64,000 bases of DNA from Apostichopus japonicus (GCF_037975245.1 NC_092574.1:22939713-23003712), one strand, 5' to 3'; shown: positions 49,001-56,773, counted from the stretch's first letter. Program-made: numbers and translations. Notes: a model not told the origin generated them from the letters alone.

Positions 49001-51258
49001 GGCACCAGAAACAATAGGGCATACCTTCTCCATATGGCGGATCTATAGTCCAAGTTTGGCCTCAATCCAACATTCCCTTATTGAGATAGAGCGTACCCAA
49101 GCAAGTGTCACAGACACACACACACACATACATACATACACACACACGCCAACCTGACTGCATAGGTTCCTTTTGCTAAAGCAAGGAACCAAAAATCACA
49201 CAAAAATGGCCAAGTTTGAGACCATTTGAGATAACCTTCTGACCCCTTGAAACTCAGAGGGTGAAAACTGATAAGAGCTTTGAGTGAACATTTAAAGTAA
49301 GACCCATGAACTCACTGGAGCAGATTTCATTTCCCTGATGACTATGTTTTGTTGAAGACTTCACAAAACTAATCTAATCTAAACTGTATTTGACCAAGCT
49401 ATGTTAATGTTATAAAGAAAATCATAGCATTGGAGAATTCACATATTAATTGTAGCTTTAATTTTGGAGTTATCATCTTTAAAGTTTTCTGACTTTGATA
49501 CCTGTTGACCTCATGTGACCTTAGACCTCTATCAATTTCAATAAGGTACTTGCCCTCACCAAGCTGGATATGCATACTAAGTATAAAGTTCAAGAAATAT
49601 TTATTTCTTGAGTTATTGCGTTTACAAGATTTTGAGACTTTGACTTCAATGTTGACCGCAAATGACCTTTGACCTCCACAAATCTCAATAGGGTTCTTGC
49701 ACTCACTAAGCTGGATCTGAATACCATGTATGAAGTTCAACAAAGATGTACCATTTGAGTTATCATGTTTTCAAAGATTTCAGACTTTGACTTAAATGTT
49801 GACCCCAAATGATCAGTGAAGTTCACAGAAAATAGGGTTCTTGTACTCTATAAGACAGATCCACATGCCAAGTATAAAGTTAATCCAACAGGAACTTTTT
49901 GAGTTACAGTGTTCAAAAGCAAGTGTACCATACATACACACACACATACAGGTCATCGCACAGATTCCTTCTGCCCCCGGAAAGGAATAAAAAATTGTCT
50001 TGTGTCCAATGACCAATGTGAGGAGGCTTTAAGTATTCAACATAGCATTGGAGATTTGTCAAGAATTAACCCAACCAGAGCTGACATTTTAATCGGAAAA
50101 TCAGAAAATTTGTTGTTTATATTTTGTACCATGTCAGGTACAGTGCTGTAAACACTGCAATTTACAAACACAGAAGAAGTTAATCAAATTTGCTGCATGA
50201 TAGACATATTAATGGTTTCTTTGCCCTTACCATCAAAATGAAGCAATTCCCTCAGTGTATGTCGAGATCCCTAGTCTAAGGCTTTATGTAAGGCAGAACT
50301 AAATGAAATTGGCCGTTGTAGTAATAGGGTATTGGCAGATTAGGATTCCATGCAAACAACTGACAACTGTTTTTAACAGTTCAGGAATACTGAGGTATTA
50401 TCAGACTTCTCTGTGTGTCATTTGTTGAGTCTTATGTCCATTATGCCAAGTACTGCAGAATGGTATAAAGTGAAATCATAAGCCTTCTTGATATTCGAGA
50501 ACGCAAGGAGCATCGGGATCCTGTATTTCCCGGGGAGAGGTAACAAAGTTTGAACAAAGGTTGATCAACGAACAAAAGAAATCATGTTATGCAATCACAA
50601 GTATGTTACAACGATTATTGACAATTCACTGTGAGGACTTTGTTCTGTATGTTCGTATATACGCTTCTGCGCCAATTATTTGGATGTGACTAGGTCAAGT
50701 GGCTGGAGGTCTAAGGTCCCTTGATCCCCACGAGCATCCACACTACAATCTTGATCACCCTTGAGGGGTCAGGATAATCCCTGTAAGGGAGATCACCATT
50801 GCGGGGTACGATCCTCGGTCTGCGAGCGTCCACACTTCAATCAACACATCAAAGTCAAACAATATATTGTACAGTAGCATCTCCTTGCTCAGTACATTTA
50901 TGAAGAAAAGCAATACACCATATTTTCTCGAAAAGTATGATATTACATACACCGTCCATGCAAACCGATCAGGGAGGGGTTGGTTGCAATTTTATCGTAA
51001 CCACAAAATTTCTAGTGTAAAAATTGTGTCCTAATGAGGAAATGCTTACAACTGAAATAATTGATTGATATTTAAGGAATATTCATTTATCGACAAAAAA
51101 CATGTTTGCAAATTCATTCAGTCATGCATGAATTATCAAATTTGATAGAACTGGAGTTTTGGTTTATGTGAGCTGCGGCGGATACAATTAGAACCGGACT
51201 TTGAACACACTCACCTCTTACAGTAAACCTTTTCCTCACTCTGATCATCAGTTGACAT
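10026..51258 (-). CDS. CLOCK: CLOCK, circadian bHLH-PAS transcription factor (12 coding exons)
   Basis: CDS is the complement of: 51258-51215, 42911-42760, 41131-40950, 33004-32773, 23220-23055, 21690-21584, 18435-18288, 17316-17105, 14385-14276, 12049-11682, 11275-11020, 10307-10026. The total is 2259 nt, 752 residues plus TAG. All eleven introns are GT-AG and all phases agree, so the gene is structurally intact. CLOCK dimerises with BMAL/CYCLE through bHLH and PAS domains and activates E-box genes such as period and cryptochrome in the nuclear circadian feedback loop. Domains: bHLH about 17-65, PAS-A about 84-203, PAS-B about 243-350, Gln-rich coiled coil about 472-520. At 752 residues it is shorter than the vertebrate (about 850) and fly (about 1000) proteins and lacks a long poly-Gln tail. 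NPAS2 is the vertebrate paralogue; a single CLOCK is expected in invertebrates. The true 5' UTR exon(s) lie upstream of 51266. Confidence 0.96.
10640..10937 (+). mobile_element. tRNA-derived SINE in CLOCK intron 11
   Basis: A plus-strand tRNA-like head has an A-box-like TGGTCAAGTGTTTATGG and a perfect B box GGTTCGAGTCC (10690-10700). A body with TTGGGCAAGGCACTT and a tail ending in CTTTATAAATCCTCAA and (TATTAT)n at 10919-10936 follow. The 3' part resembles the 3' ends of CR1/L2-type LINEs, which would supply its reverse transcription. It is inserted antisense to CLOCK and fills about 40% of the 712-bp intron. Confidence 0.85.
11020..11275 (-). CDS. CLOCK: CLOCK exon 11: Ser/Pro-rich region
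   Basis: 256 nt, residues 574-659, acceptor GCAG and donor GTATGT, ending in phase 0. It encodes a Ser/Pro/Met-rich region ([20 protein letters not shown] and on) with an acidic patch [20 protein letters not shown]. No named domain; probably part of the disordered transactivation region. Confidence 0.93.
11682..12049 (-). CDS. CLOCK: CLOCK exon 10: Gln-rich coiled coil (mouse exon-19 region)
   Basis: 368 nt, residues 452-573 plus two bases, acceptor CGTAG and donor GTACAT. Residues 472-520 are a Gln-rich amphipathic segment including [20 protein letters not shown] and MFQQQS. It corresponds to the mouse stretch with ANIHRQQEELRKIQEQLQ and MFLQQS, the region deleted in the Clock-delta19 mutant and known to bind the repressor CIPC. 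Conservation of the segment suggests the same transactivation or co-regulator docking role. A Pro/Gly-rich tail follows. Confidence 0.95.
12505..12955 (-). mobile_element. Penelope-like element 3' fragment (family 1, copy B)
   Basis: Matches the 3' UTR of the element at 2481-3512, from the terminal core up to GTCAGTCATGTCCTTCCT, and is truncated right at the end of the endonuclease ORF. The hammerhead-like core (12505-12537) has CTGCAGA in place of CTGAAGA. It lies in CLOCK intron 9 in the same orientation as the gene. Confidence 0.85.
13025..13140. mobile_element. Terminal fragment of the GCAAGGAATC repeat family
   Basis: ACACACCCACACATG, ATCGCATAGATTCATTTTGCC and GGCAAGGAATCAAA form the characteristic right end shared with the elements ending at 26476, 28174, 28632 and 36160. 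Only the end is present here. Confidence 0.65.
13917..14001. repeat. Inverted pair of Penelope-type terminal motifs
   Basis: A minus-strand motif (13918-13952, CTGACGA) and a plus-strand motif (13960-14001, CTGAAGA) face each other across a few bases. Each has a GATCC-like stem and a GTCAGGC/CATCAGGC flank. This is probably two element ends joined head to head in CLOCK intron 9. Confidence 0.7.
14276..14385 (-). CDS. CLOCK: CLOCK exon 9: linker
   Basis: 110 nt, residues 415-451, acceptor TTTCAG and donor GTTAGT, ending in phase 0. It encodes an Asn/Ser-rich segment ([20 protein letters not shown] and on) without a recognised domain. It is supported by perfect phase continuity between exons 8 and 10 and good splice sites, rather than by similarity. 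Confidence 0.85.
14770..15015. repeat. (TA)n / (TATC)n / (TACA)n microsatellite in CLOCK intron 8
   Basis: Two blocks (14774-14802 and 14866-15015) of alternating TA with TATGTATATC and TACATATA variants. Tyr/Ile-rich reading frames here are artefacts. Confidence 0.95.
15016..17104. other. CLOCK intron 8 remainder, no gene seen
   Basis: AT-rich intronic sequence without an additional exon that would fit CLOCK. A segment at about 16226-16335 (GTGGTCCAAAAACTTTAGGCC, then a C run and CATGGACTAAGCA) resembles 43070-43135 in intron 1, which points to an unclassified interspersed repeat. Confidence 0.5.
17105..17316 (-). CDS. CLOCK: CLOCK exon 8: post-PAS Ser-rich linker
   Basis: 212 nt, residues 344-414 plus one base, acceptor GCAG and donor GTAAG. 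It starts with SYAEVR, the conserved end of the PAS-B region, then diverges completely from vertebrates into a Ser/Glu-rich low-complexity stretch ([20 protein letters not shown]) that is likely disordered and a possible phosphorylation region. Confidence 0.93.
17538..17566 (+). other. G-quadruplex-forming motif in CLOCK intron 7
   Basis: Four runs of G (GGGGGG, GGGGGG, GGGGG, GGG) separated by T or AA loops, a canonical quadruplex pattern. It lies on the plus strand, which is the template strand for CLOCK. Confidence 0.6.
18288..18435 (-). CDS. CLOCK: CLOCK exon 7: PAS-B end
   Basis: 148 nt, residues 295-343 plus two bases, acceptor TTTTTAG and donor GTAAG. It encodes [20 protein letters not shown], then [20 protein letters not shown] and IVCTHRVV, matching human [20 protein letters not shown]. 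The 5' 40 or so bases of this exon, with its acceptor, are repeated in intron 6 (18481-18545 and 20269-20585). Confidence 0.96.
18481..18545 (-). repeat. Duplicate of the CLOCK exon 7 5' edge (first intronic copy)
   Basis: On the minus strand it reads ATTTAG, TAATGCACAAAGGGGATGG and TTTTCTTGTTACTATAGG, closely matching the exon 7 acceptor and first 40 bases. It lies directly upstream of the real exon, with a 98-bp repeat spacing (18430 to 18528). Confidence 0.85.
18546..19841. other. CLOCK intron 6 sequence, no gene seen
   Basis: AT-rich, with a poly-T/poly-G stretch near 19211-19231. No supported exon. Confidence 0.5.
19842..19976 (+). repeat. 45-bp tandem triplication carrying GC-box-like sites
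   Basis: Three copies of a 45-bp unit (CCAATCTGCTACAAACC, then TTGGAGGCGGGGCTTGAGTC). Each copy has GGAGGCGGGGCTT, resembling an Sp1/KLF GC box, in otherwise AT-rich intron 6. A copy of CCAAT also lies in each unit. Confidence 0.85.
20269..20585 (-). repeat. 94-bp repeat derived from the CLOCK exon 7 acceptor region, three copies
   Basis: On the minus strand each unit has GTTTTTAGTAATGCA (or a close variant), GGGGAAGGGACTTCTTGTT, then CTATAGGTATA, and an intron-like TGCAGGTTTAA spacer. Spacing is exactly 94 bp (20342, 20436, 20530). One copy still encodes [11 protein letters not shown], against [11 protein letters not shown] in exon 7. The copies keep a pyrimidine-AG acceptor-like edge and an ATAG|GTATA donor-like edge. 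Confidence 0.9.
20725..20990 (-). mobile_element. Penelope-like element 3' fragment (family 1, copy C)
   Basis: Matches the 3' UTR of the element at 2481, starting at the terminal core (20728-20762) and truncated within the purine-rich UTR. The core has AAAAC in place of GAAAC. It lies in CLOCK intron 6. Confidence 0.85.
21584..21690 (-). CDS. CLOCK: CLOCK exon 6: PAS-B core
   Basis: 107 nt, residues 259-294 plus one base, acceptor CACAG and donor GTAAGT. It encodes [20 protein letters not shown] and then [15 protein letters not shown], aligning with human [20 protein letters not shown]. The exon is too short to stand out as a long ORF. It was located by the PAS-B gap between exons 5 and 7, and its phases fit both neighbours. 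Confidence 0.96.
21735..22050. mobile_element. Foldback element with 85-nt perfect-length arms and hammerhead-like core
   Basis: The left arm 21795-21879 and right arm 21915-21999 are near-perfect inverted copies. The 35-nt centre holds CTGACGA, an imperfect GGTCCC/GGGTCC stem, and GAAA (21894-21919). The element is flanked by TA microsatellites (21738-21760 and 22002-22048), which suggests insertion in a (TA)n tract. It lies in CLOCK intron 5, just upstream of exon 6. Confidence 0.85.
22051..23054. other. CLOCK intron 5 remainder, no gene seen
   Basis: No additional exon is needed between exons 5 and 6, because phase and protein are continuous. Nothing else was recognised. Confidence 0.5.
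23055..23220 (-). CDS. CLOCK: CLOCK exon 5: PAS-A end and start of PAS-B
   Basis: 166 nt, residues 204-258 plus two bases, acceptor GCAG and donor GTGAG. It contains CCFVATVRL, the conserved end of PAS-A (human VCFVATVRL), a linker with [14 protein letters not shown], and [14 protein letters not shown], which opens PAS-B (human SRHSLEWKFLFLDH). Confidence 0.96.
24828..25045. repeat. 40-bp tandem repeat, about five to six copies
   Basis: The unit is TAAGGATAACATCAATGCA followed by TATTAAAATCCTGCATATTT. Two central copies are identical and the outer ones diverge. It lies in CLOCK intron 4. Confidence 0.9.
25235..26476. mobile_element. Element with GATTCCTTGCC / GCAAGGAATC ends (copy 1)
   Basis: The left end is AACCAGAAAGCCAGTTGGC, then GTGATTCCTTGCC. 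The right end is GCTTTCAGCAAGGAATCAAAA. The interior has the family's TGACCTCCACAAA, AGGGTTCCTCTACTC and CATCAACATGCCAAG segments. No transposase ORF was seen, so it is probably non-autonomous. It may be composite, because 25300-25930 shows no family similarity by eye. Confidence 0.6.
27383..28174. mobile_element. Element with GAATCCTTGCC / GCAAGGAATC ends (copy 2)
   Basis: The left end is AACCAGAAAGCCAGTGGGC and GTGAATCCTTGCC. The right end is ACACACACACACGCAATC, CATCGCATAGATTCC and GGGCAAGGAATCAAAA. The interior contains two tandem copies of a roughly 310-bp segment (CCTGACC or GACCCCATGACCTC, GAGCACCAAA, GTATGACTTCAATCCAACTT). Confidence 0.75.
28175..28632. mobile_element. Element with GAATCCTTGC / AGGAATC ends (copy 3)
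   Basis: Starts immediately after copy 2 with CCAGAAGGCCCACAG and GTGAATCCTTGC. It ends with GCATCGATTCCTTTTGCCC and AGGGAGGAATCTAAAA. Adjacent placement suggests nested or tandem insertion in CLOCK intron 4. Confidence 0.65.
28633..32275. other. CLOCK intron 4 sequence, no gene seen
   Basis: Long AT-rich stretch. A diverged Penelope-type terminal motif lies on the minus strand at about 28850-28890, and poly-A and poly-T runs are common. No exon-like segment fits between CLOCK exons 4 and 5. Confidence 0.5.
32276..32646. mobile_element. 371-bp MITE, hAT-like
   Basis: Perfect 13-bp terminal inverted repeats CAGTGGCGGAGCG (32276-32288) and CGCTCCGCCACTG (32634-32646). Flanking 8-mers CAAAGCAG and CAACCCAG match at 6 of 8 positions, compatible with the 8-bp target duplication of hAT elements. 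An internal hairpin of GTCAGGGGGGCGTATGCCCC type lies near the left end. It has no coding capacity. It sits 126 bp inside CLOCK intron 4 from the exon 4 donor. Confidence 0.8.
32773..33004 (-). CDS. CLOCK: CLOCK exon 4: PAS-A continuation
   Basis: 232 nt, residues 127-203 plus one base, acceptor ACAG and donor GTAAGT. It encodes the PAS-A core with [16 protein letters not shown], corresponding to the human stretch FNFIPEGEHSEVYKIL, then [19 protein letters not shown] and [10 protein letters not shown], matching YEYVRFIGNF. A 371-bp hAT-like MITE lies 126 bp beyond the donor. Confidence 0.96.
33165..33330. repeat. Single diverged unit of the CTGCAGCAGCTGCA repeat
   Basis: AAGCTGCAGCAGCTGCAAA, CCCTGCAGCAGGGCTGCATG and GGCTGCAGGATGCTGCAGCC resemble the monomers of the 661-1398 array. 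It indicates an interspersed source element for that array. Confidence 0.55.
33998..34048. repeat. 10-bp minisatellite TGCACTRTAA, five copies
   Basis: Alternating TGCACTATAA and TGCACTGTAA units in CLOCK intron 3. Confidence 0.9.
34935..36160. mobile_element. Element with GATTCCTTGC / GCAAGGAAAT ends (copy 4)
   Basis: The left end is TTAGTGATTCCTTGCTAAG. The right end is CACACACGCCATCATCATCG and GCCATCAGCAAGGAAATA. The interior has TACCAAGTATG and CAACATACCAAGTATTAAG segments and nuclear-receptor-like direct repeats, including a perfect DR1 (TGACCTTTGACCT) at 35764-35776. A (TA)n insert lies at about 35012-35042. It lies in CLOCK intron 3. Confidence 0.65.
36930..38060 (-). mobile_element. 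Decayed LINE (CR1/L2-like) reverse-transcriptase remnant
   Basis: On the minus strand, a frame at about 37765-38010 reads [20 protein letters not shown] and then [13 protein letters not shown], the conserved RT motif around NYRPI.N...SK..E. A second frame, 37049-37330, has the classic LINE C-terminus [18 protein letters not shown] followed by [12 protein letters not shown]. The central catalytic part of the RT is deleted between 37472 and 37765. A 3' UTR with GTGCTGTACAAAG and an AATAAATAA tail runs to about 36930. Jockey-superfamily elements of this type are common in marine invertebrates. Confidence 0.8.
39131..39163 (-). ncRNA. Isolated hammerhead-like core
   Basis: On the minus strand: CTGAGGA, a perfect GATCC/GGATC stem around TGCAA, then GAAAACGTC. 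The conserved box differs at one position from the Penelope copy at 2491. No element body is attached. It lies in CLOCK intron 3. Confidence 0.5.
40490..40765 (-). mobile_element. tRNA-derived SINE (minus strand)
   Basis: The tRNA-like head has TAGCCTAGTGGTTAACGCCGG and a B box GGTTCGATTCC (complement of 40673-40683), then a body with GTTGTTCAATAACAACTTCC. The tail is (TATG)n/(TACA)n at 40500-40520 on the plus strand. A TATACACTCCGC unit is tandemly repeated three times next to the head (40724-40757). It lies in CLOCK intron 3. Confidence 0.75.
40950..41131 (-). CDS. CLOCK: CLOCK exon 3: start of PAS-A
   Basis: 182 nt, residues 66-126, acceptor TTCAG and donor GTAAGTG, ending in phase 0. It contains [20 protein letters not shown] followed by GF, nearly identical to the human segment that opens PAS-A, and then the strand [16 protein letters not shown] mediates dimerisation with BMAL. 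The exon lies 1.6 kb downstream of the bHLH exon, and the intervening intron holds a 92-bp tandem array. Confidence 0.96.
41716..42463. repeat. 92-bp tandem array, about eight copies, in CLOCK intron 2
   Basis: The unit includes ATGTTTCAAAGCACTCATTC, TGACAGTATGAACAGTTCCT and GGTTCTAATGCTAATACCACC. It occupies nearly half of the 1628-bp intron between the bHLH and PAS-A exons. Confidence 0.92.
42760..42911 (-). CDS. CLOCK: CLOCK exon 2: bHLH domain
   Basis: 152 nt, residues 15-66, acceptor GTAG and donor GTGAAT. It encodes the basic region [13 protein letters not shown], helix 1, a loop and helix 2 ([15 protein letters not shown]). Arg18, Glu22 and Arg26 align with human CLOCK Arg39, Glu43 and Arg47, the residues known to contact the E-box. 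The domain should therefore bind DNA as a heterodimer with BMAL. Helix 2 keeps the KMDKS signature shared with vertebrate CLOCK and NPAS2. Confidence 0.97.
43036..46530. other. CLOCK intron 1 sequence, no gene seen
   Basis: AT-rich sequence without a further CLOCK exon. A segment at 43070-43135 is shared with intron 8, and a poly-C and pyrimidine tract lies at 45571-45610. Open frames are short and not domain-like. Confidence 0.5.
45796..45915. repeat. 12-bp minisatellite with internal inversions
   Basis: Copies of AAGTGAACATTC alternate with CACTTAGTGAACATT. The CACTTAGTG palindrome lets adjacent units pair. Confidence 0.85.
46531..49195. mobile_element. 2.66-kb terminal-inverted-repeat element with nuclear-receptor half-site array
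   Basis: Perfect 13-bp inverted ends TGGTTCCTTGCTT (46547-46559) and AAGCAAGGAACCA (49179-49191). The interior consists of about five diverged repeats of roughly 300-400 bp. Each carries TGACCTTTGGTGACCT (two AGGTCA half-sites spaced by 4), and several also carry AGGTCACCAGAGGTCA plus further half-sites. A (CA)n tract precedes the right end. No transposase was seen. It lies in CLOCK intron 1. Confidence 0.8.
48695..48728 (+). promoter_or_regulatory. Cluster of nuclear-receptor direct repeats (DR4-DR5-DR1)
   Basis: AGGTCA (48695), spacer 4, AGGTCA (48705), spacer 5, AGGTCA (48716), spacer 1, GGGTCA (48723). The same cluster recurs at 47742-47776 and, with a mutated first half-site, at 47344-47376. 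Spacings of 1, 4 and 5 are those used by RXR heterodimers and related receptors. Binding is untested. Confidence 0.5.
49196..49996. mobile_element. Adjacent related element, right end ACAGATTCCTTCTGCCC
   Basis: Contains the family phrases GACCTCCACAAATCTCAATA, GGGTTCTTGCACTCAC, TGCCAAGTATAAAGTT and a perfect DR1 (TGACCTTTGACCT, 49663-49675), then (CA)n and an AGGAATAAAAAA end. The left boundary against the previous element is not clear. Confidence 0.55.
49997..51214. other. CLOCK intron 1, 5' part, no gene seen
   Basis: No supported exon or RNA gene between the repeats and the first coding exon of CLOCK. Confidence 0.5.
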
Positions 51259-51265
51259 GGCCAGC
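51215..51265 (-). CDS. CLOCK: CLOCK exon with start codon (first coding exon)
   Basis: The ATG is at 51258-51256 and encodes [14 protein letters not shown] plus the first two bases of Arg15. The donor is GTGAG at 51214. A long pyrimidine tract ending in CATAG sits immediately upstream, so the exon starts at 51265 with only 7 nt before the ATG. This implies an upstream non-coding exon. The short acidic N-terminus replaces the longer vertebrate one. An upstream in-frame coding exon cannot be excluded, since the 7 nt carry no stop. Confidence 0.85.
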
Positions 51266-54200
51266 CTATGGGAAGACAAGAAAGAGAAATGTGAGAAGGA
51301 ATTGTTTAGTGAAAAATTGGATCCAGTCCTTTCGGTCATAGCATTTTATGTTTTCGTATCGCCCTAAGCCTTTCCGTGTGATGAATTTTTAGTTTTGTGA
51401 TAGAGTGCTTGAAATGTTGGTCCGTCCTGCCAGAAAATTTGAACCTAAACACTGACTTCCTTCAAGACGAGACGTCAGTGCAGCACATTGGTCAGAATCG
51501 ATCCGATCTTACTCTAAGCTTGGCCTTGATACAATACACAGGAATGTGTAAAGACTTGGCGTATGGCTGTGATTAAAAAAAAATCGCTCAAATAACAAAT
51601 TATATCTGAACAAAATATTATGAAGAAAACCGAGTTAAGGGAACTTGAACGTTTTAACTCTTCAAAAGCTTGCTCACTTGCAACTTCACAGAGAAATTTC
51701 CATCTAAATCGCTATTTTCCTTTCAGAAATTTGAACTTTCCTCGCTACAGTGTAGCTTGCTAATGATAGCATCCCCTGCAGCCTCCGAAACGAAGTGCCG
51801 TGATGACAAAAGATCACAGCGCTCATCATTCTCCACTGTTCAAAATATATTAGATTAAGCTGGTTCAAGCTTCAAAAATTCACTTCTCCTGAATCATAGG
51901 ATGAAAAATCCCTGAACTTGGACTGTTGCGATGTAAAACTTATGGAGTTTTTGCATTCACCCAATAGACTACACTAAGAAATGATAGCAATGTTCTAAGA
52001 AAAGATGATCTACAGATTATCAAATTTAAATTTGGGCCAACTGTCAGCCTTTAAAGAGGCAATATCTTCAATTTATGAATCTGTTATTGAAATGCAGATC
52101 AAGTATATCATACATGTATTAACTGTCTTCTACAGTGAACTAGAAATGAACTAGAAAAGAGCCAATTCGACATGCTCTAACAATTTGAGGCAATTACCAG
52201 GCCTCGAATTTTAGGCTGTTTTACTGGCAAAATGCCAGTTGAAGTTTAAAGAGTATTTGAAGTGAAAATCATTGGGGACATGGAACAAGTACCCCCTCCC
52301 CAATTGTAGGATCCCTGCTGCCTATTAAACTTTAATATCAGAAAGTTTCAACACTACATCCCTTTTGGCAACCTTGAGTATGGTACAAACAAGTTGTTCT
52401 TCTGATATTTTCAATTAACAAAGATTTTTGTTTTTTAAGTTCTCCCAGTTTATTCATAATTCGTTGAAGTTGACACACATGTCTGAGTCAATCGCCCAAT
52501 AAATGTACAGTAAAGTTATTTGAATCTTCTACAAGATGTTTGAAACACTCATATTGATTTATTATGAAGTTTTACCCTAAAAGATCATCTTTATCATTCA
52601 AACAGGAATGGACTTCTTGAGAGATCCTGCAACGCACCCAAAGTTTGCAAAATTTTCTGGAATTTCACACGAGGAGAACCCCAAAACTTCAGCAGCTCTA
52701 GCTAGAAACATTTTATCACATGTTAGACTACAAATAGTCTCAGGAAATATCAATGCTGTGTGGATCATGGTTCCTATTTTCATGTACATTACTGGGTCAG
52801 CTCCAACACACAAATTTACAAACAAACTAAAAATACAGAAGAAATTTGATGAAAAAATTTGATGAAATCTACACTATAATTCTGCTACTGACAATACACC
52901 CACGTAAAAAGGTCACAAATCAACATGGACAAACACGAATTAAAACAATTCACAGTCCAATTAACGTGTCAAACGTCAGTGGTTCTCTTGCACCATCTAA
53001 GCTATCAAAGCAGATATATTGTGAAGAAAATGAACTGCACTGTAATAAATAGGGGTACAGGTAAAGCATCAAAACAGGTTTGAAAACTTTACCACTCAAC
53101 AGTGCAAACGGTTACTTAGAGGCTAGCCCACAATTTTTATCAAACCAGTTTTCCAACTAGTATTTAAAAAAAAACAGATCACTCACGATATGAGTACCCA
53201 CTGTATGAAGCCTGTTGTAAGATATCATGACTTCACAATTACACAAAAACTGGCTAATTTCTTTAAAATGGCATATTTAAATCAATGGTAAATTTGATTG
53301 GGAAAACATGTTTTTTCCTGTTCCTTTTATTGTGACAAGATAGTGGATACAAAAGTATGATTTCTTTTTTCCATGTTTCACTGATTTTAATCCGCACATT
53401 ACCGAAGTGAGTAGTCATAATTTGGTTTTCTCTCTAGCGATTACATTCAGCCAAGGTCTGAACGCTTTAACACTGCCGTATATTGTGTTTTTCATTCTAC
53501 TGTGACACGTACAAGCAACAACATCACATTTTAAGACTGATGGATGATTGACTGTAATATAAGAGCAAACTCAGTTTTTCTCTGACAAAGAGGACAAAAA
53601 TCCAGGGCCATCATCTTTAAACTGAGATGACCAGAGATCTCTGTGAAGAATGCCTTCCCCAAACAGCTAAAGAAAAACCTTGTACTGTTTGTGAGCTATT
53701 TTTGGTTTGAGGGTAATGTCTGGAAGCTGTCATTGTGAAAATCTGTGATGAGATCAGATCTGATACCTTTTTACTGTCTCTTTGCAATGTTTTCGTTTTT
53801 GTCATTTATTCATTTAAGGTGGAAGGAAAGTTAGTGTTTTGACCATGAACCAATGCCATCTCTATTTATAGAGAGTCGACATTGCAGGAAATGAACGTAA
53901 AAACATGAAAAATTTGAGGGGGCTCGATGATGTCATCTTGAATTTATCCTTCAGGCTGAATCTGAAGGAACATTAAATCTTTGATACATCCCAAATGGAA
54001 TCAGATTTTCCCACCCAACCCCCCCCCCCCCCCCTCAAGCTATGAGAAACAACTGCAAAACTTTGGCAAGAAAACATTAATTTTTTTTTGAGTTATTAAT
54101 TTATTTATATTAATTAATTAGCCTTCTAAAACTTGGCAATATGGTTTTTAACATTTTTTTCTTTTTTTTTCTCTTTGCAATTTATTTTTATTCCCTCTGT

Positions 54201-55046
54201 CGCTCTCACAATCAATTGACCCGGGACCTGCAAAATGTAGAGTTCTTACCATTTGGTAATTAACATTAATCTAAAAGATTTGTTAGCAGTTATCCCTAGT
54301 TCATATAAGGTAACTTGATTCCTCCAATGCATGTTTCCTGAATTATGGTGTTGAGAGGCTTACCGGTCATTTTTGTTTTCTGATAACATTATATCTACAT
54401 TTTTTCCATATTAGAAACCTACAACCCTATACAGACAGAAGAAAAATAATTAAAGCGATGAAGATTCCTTGTCGTGAAAGCAAAGAGTAAGTCTGCAAGA
54501 AATTCGAACACAAAACTTGCCAATTTAGGAAATATGTGACAAGATTGAATATGTGATACTGTTACCTAATTTGTAGTCATTGTCACCTAATTTGTACAGT
54601 CATTGTATAGATGAAATAGGTCACTAAATGGTTTCTATGTATTAATGCTTATTACATAATCATGACTGTAGACGTGGTTATGAAAACAGCTAATTAGGCG
54701 AGGTTCATAACTAATTAAGTGATGCATGTTTCTAAATAATTGTGATTATCGTGTGTGTTTTGTGCACTAGACTAGTTTGTATGTGTTTATTGTTTGTTTA
54801 CTGTTGTCGTTCAATCCATGGATAAGCAGTGCGGTGAAACAAGCTCGGTAGCGAAACAATATGGAATTGAAGATGTAGATTATATATACTAACAAATGAT
54901 AATGGAAGAAAGTTGAATCTCATGAAAGAATTAAGGGTTAAAATTTTGTGTAGCAGTTTAATAATGCTGTACTATAGTTTTGTGTTTAAAGGCTGCTGTT
55001 TATCTTTGGACTTTGTACAGCAATTTAACCATTCACATAAAATTTG
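51266..55046. other. Upstream of the first coding CLOCK exon, no gene identified
   Basis: Contains the polypyrimidine tract and CATAG acceptor of the first coding exon (51266-51295), so it is presumably a 5' UTR intron of CLOCK, at least in part. A frame at 52608-52862 has partly protein-like composition but no recognised domain. A G/C-poor poly-C tract lies at 54018-54037. Confidence 0.5.
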
Positions 55047-56190
<1,144 letters not shown>

Positions 56191-56773
56191 GCAAAAACAT
56201 AGTGATGATGTAAAACATACAGTGATGATGTAAACACATATGATGAGTCTTTAATCTTATTTATACGTTCATGATGTAAACAAACAGCATCTTTTGATAG
56301 TTAACTTATAGTATGACAGCTTTAAATAAGAGGTGTCTTGAAGGATTGCATTCAAGAAGATCACTTTAGGTATAGCTTTTGGGAAGAATGTTTTTAATTG
56401 ACAAAGAATCGGTTGGACATGACCTTTACTTCAGACACACCTTTTGTCTGTATCAGACTGCTACTCAGGGTAAAGATACCCAGGCTGACAAACCTCTTAA
56501 AGATGAATGCTACAATACAATCAACAGCAACTATCAACTAACGATCTTTGTTATAAATGTTTCTTCAATAGTAGTTTCAACCCTCATCCTTCCCAGGAGA
56601 GTAATAATTCCTCTTGTCTATAACAAGTCTATAACAATTCTATAACGAGATAAAGGCATGATGGATTCCATTATAAGCATGCACTAACTAATCCATAACT
56701 TGTCTCCTTTTTGGTTTCCCGAATGAAATAATTATGGAGAAACTTTTGACGACTTTTGGCATCATTTATGTAG

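Noticed and set aside
52608-52862. Plus-strand 84-residue frame (GMDFLRDPATHPKFAKFSGI and on)
   Set aside because: Partly protein-like, but no domain, no clear splice context at its end and no partner exon. Kept only as a remark in the region entry.
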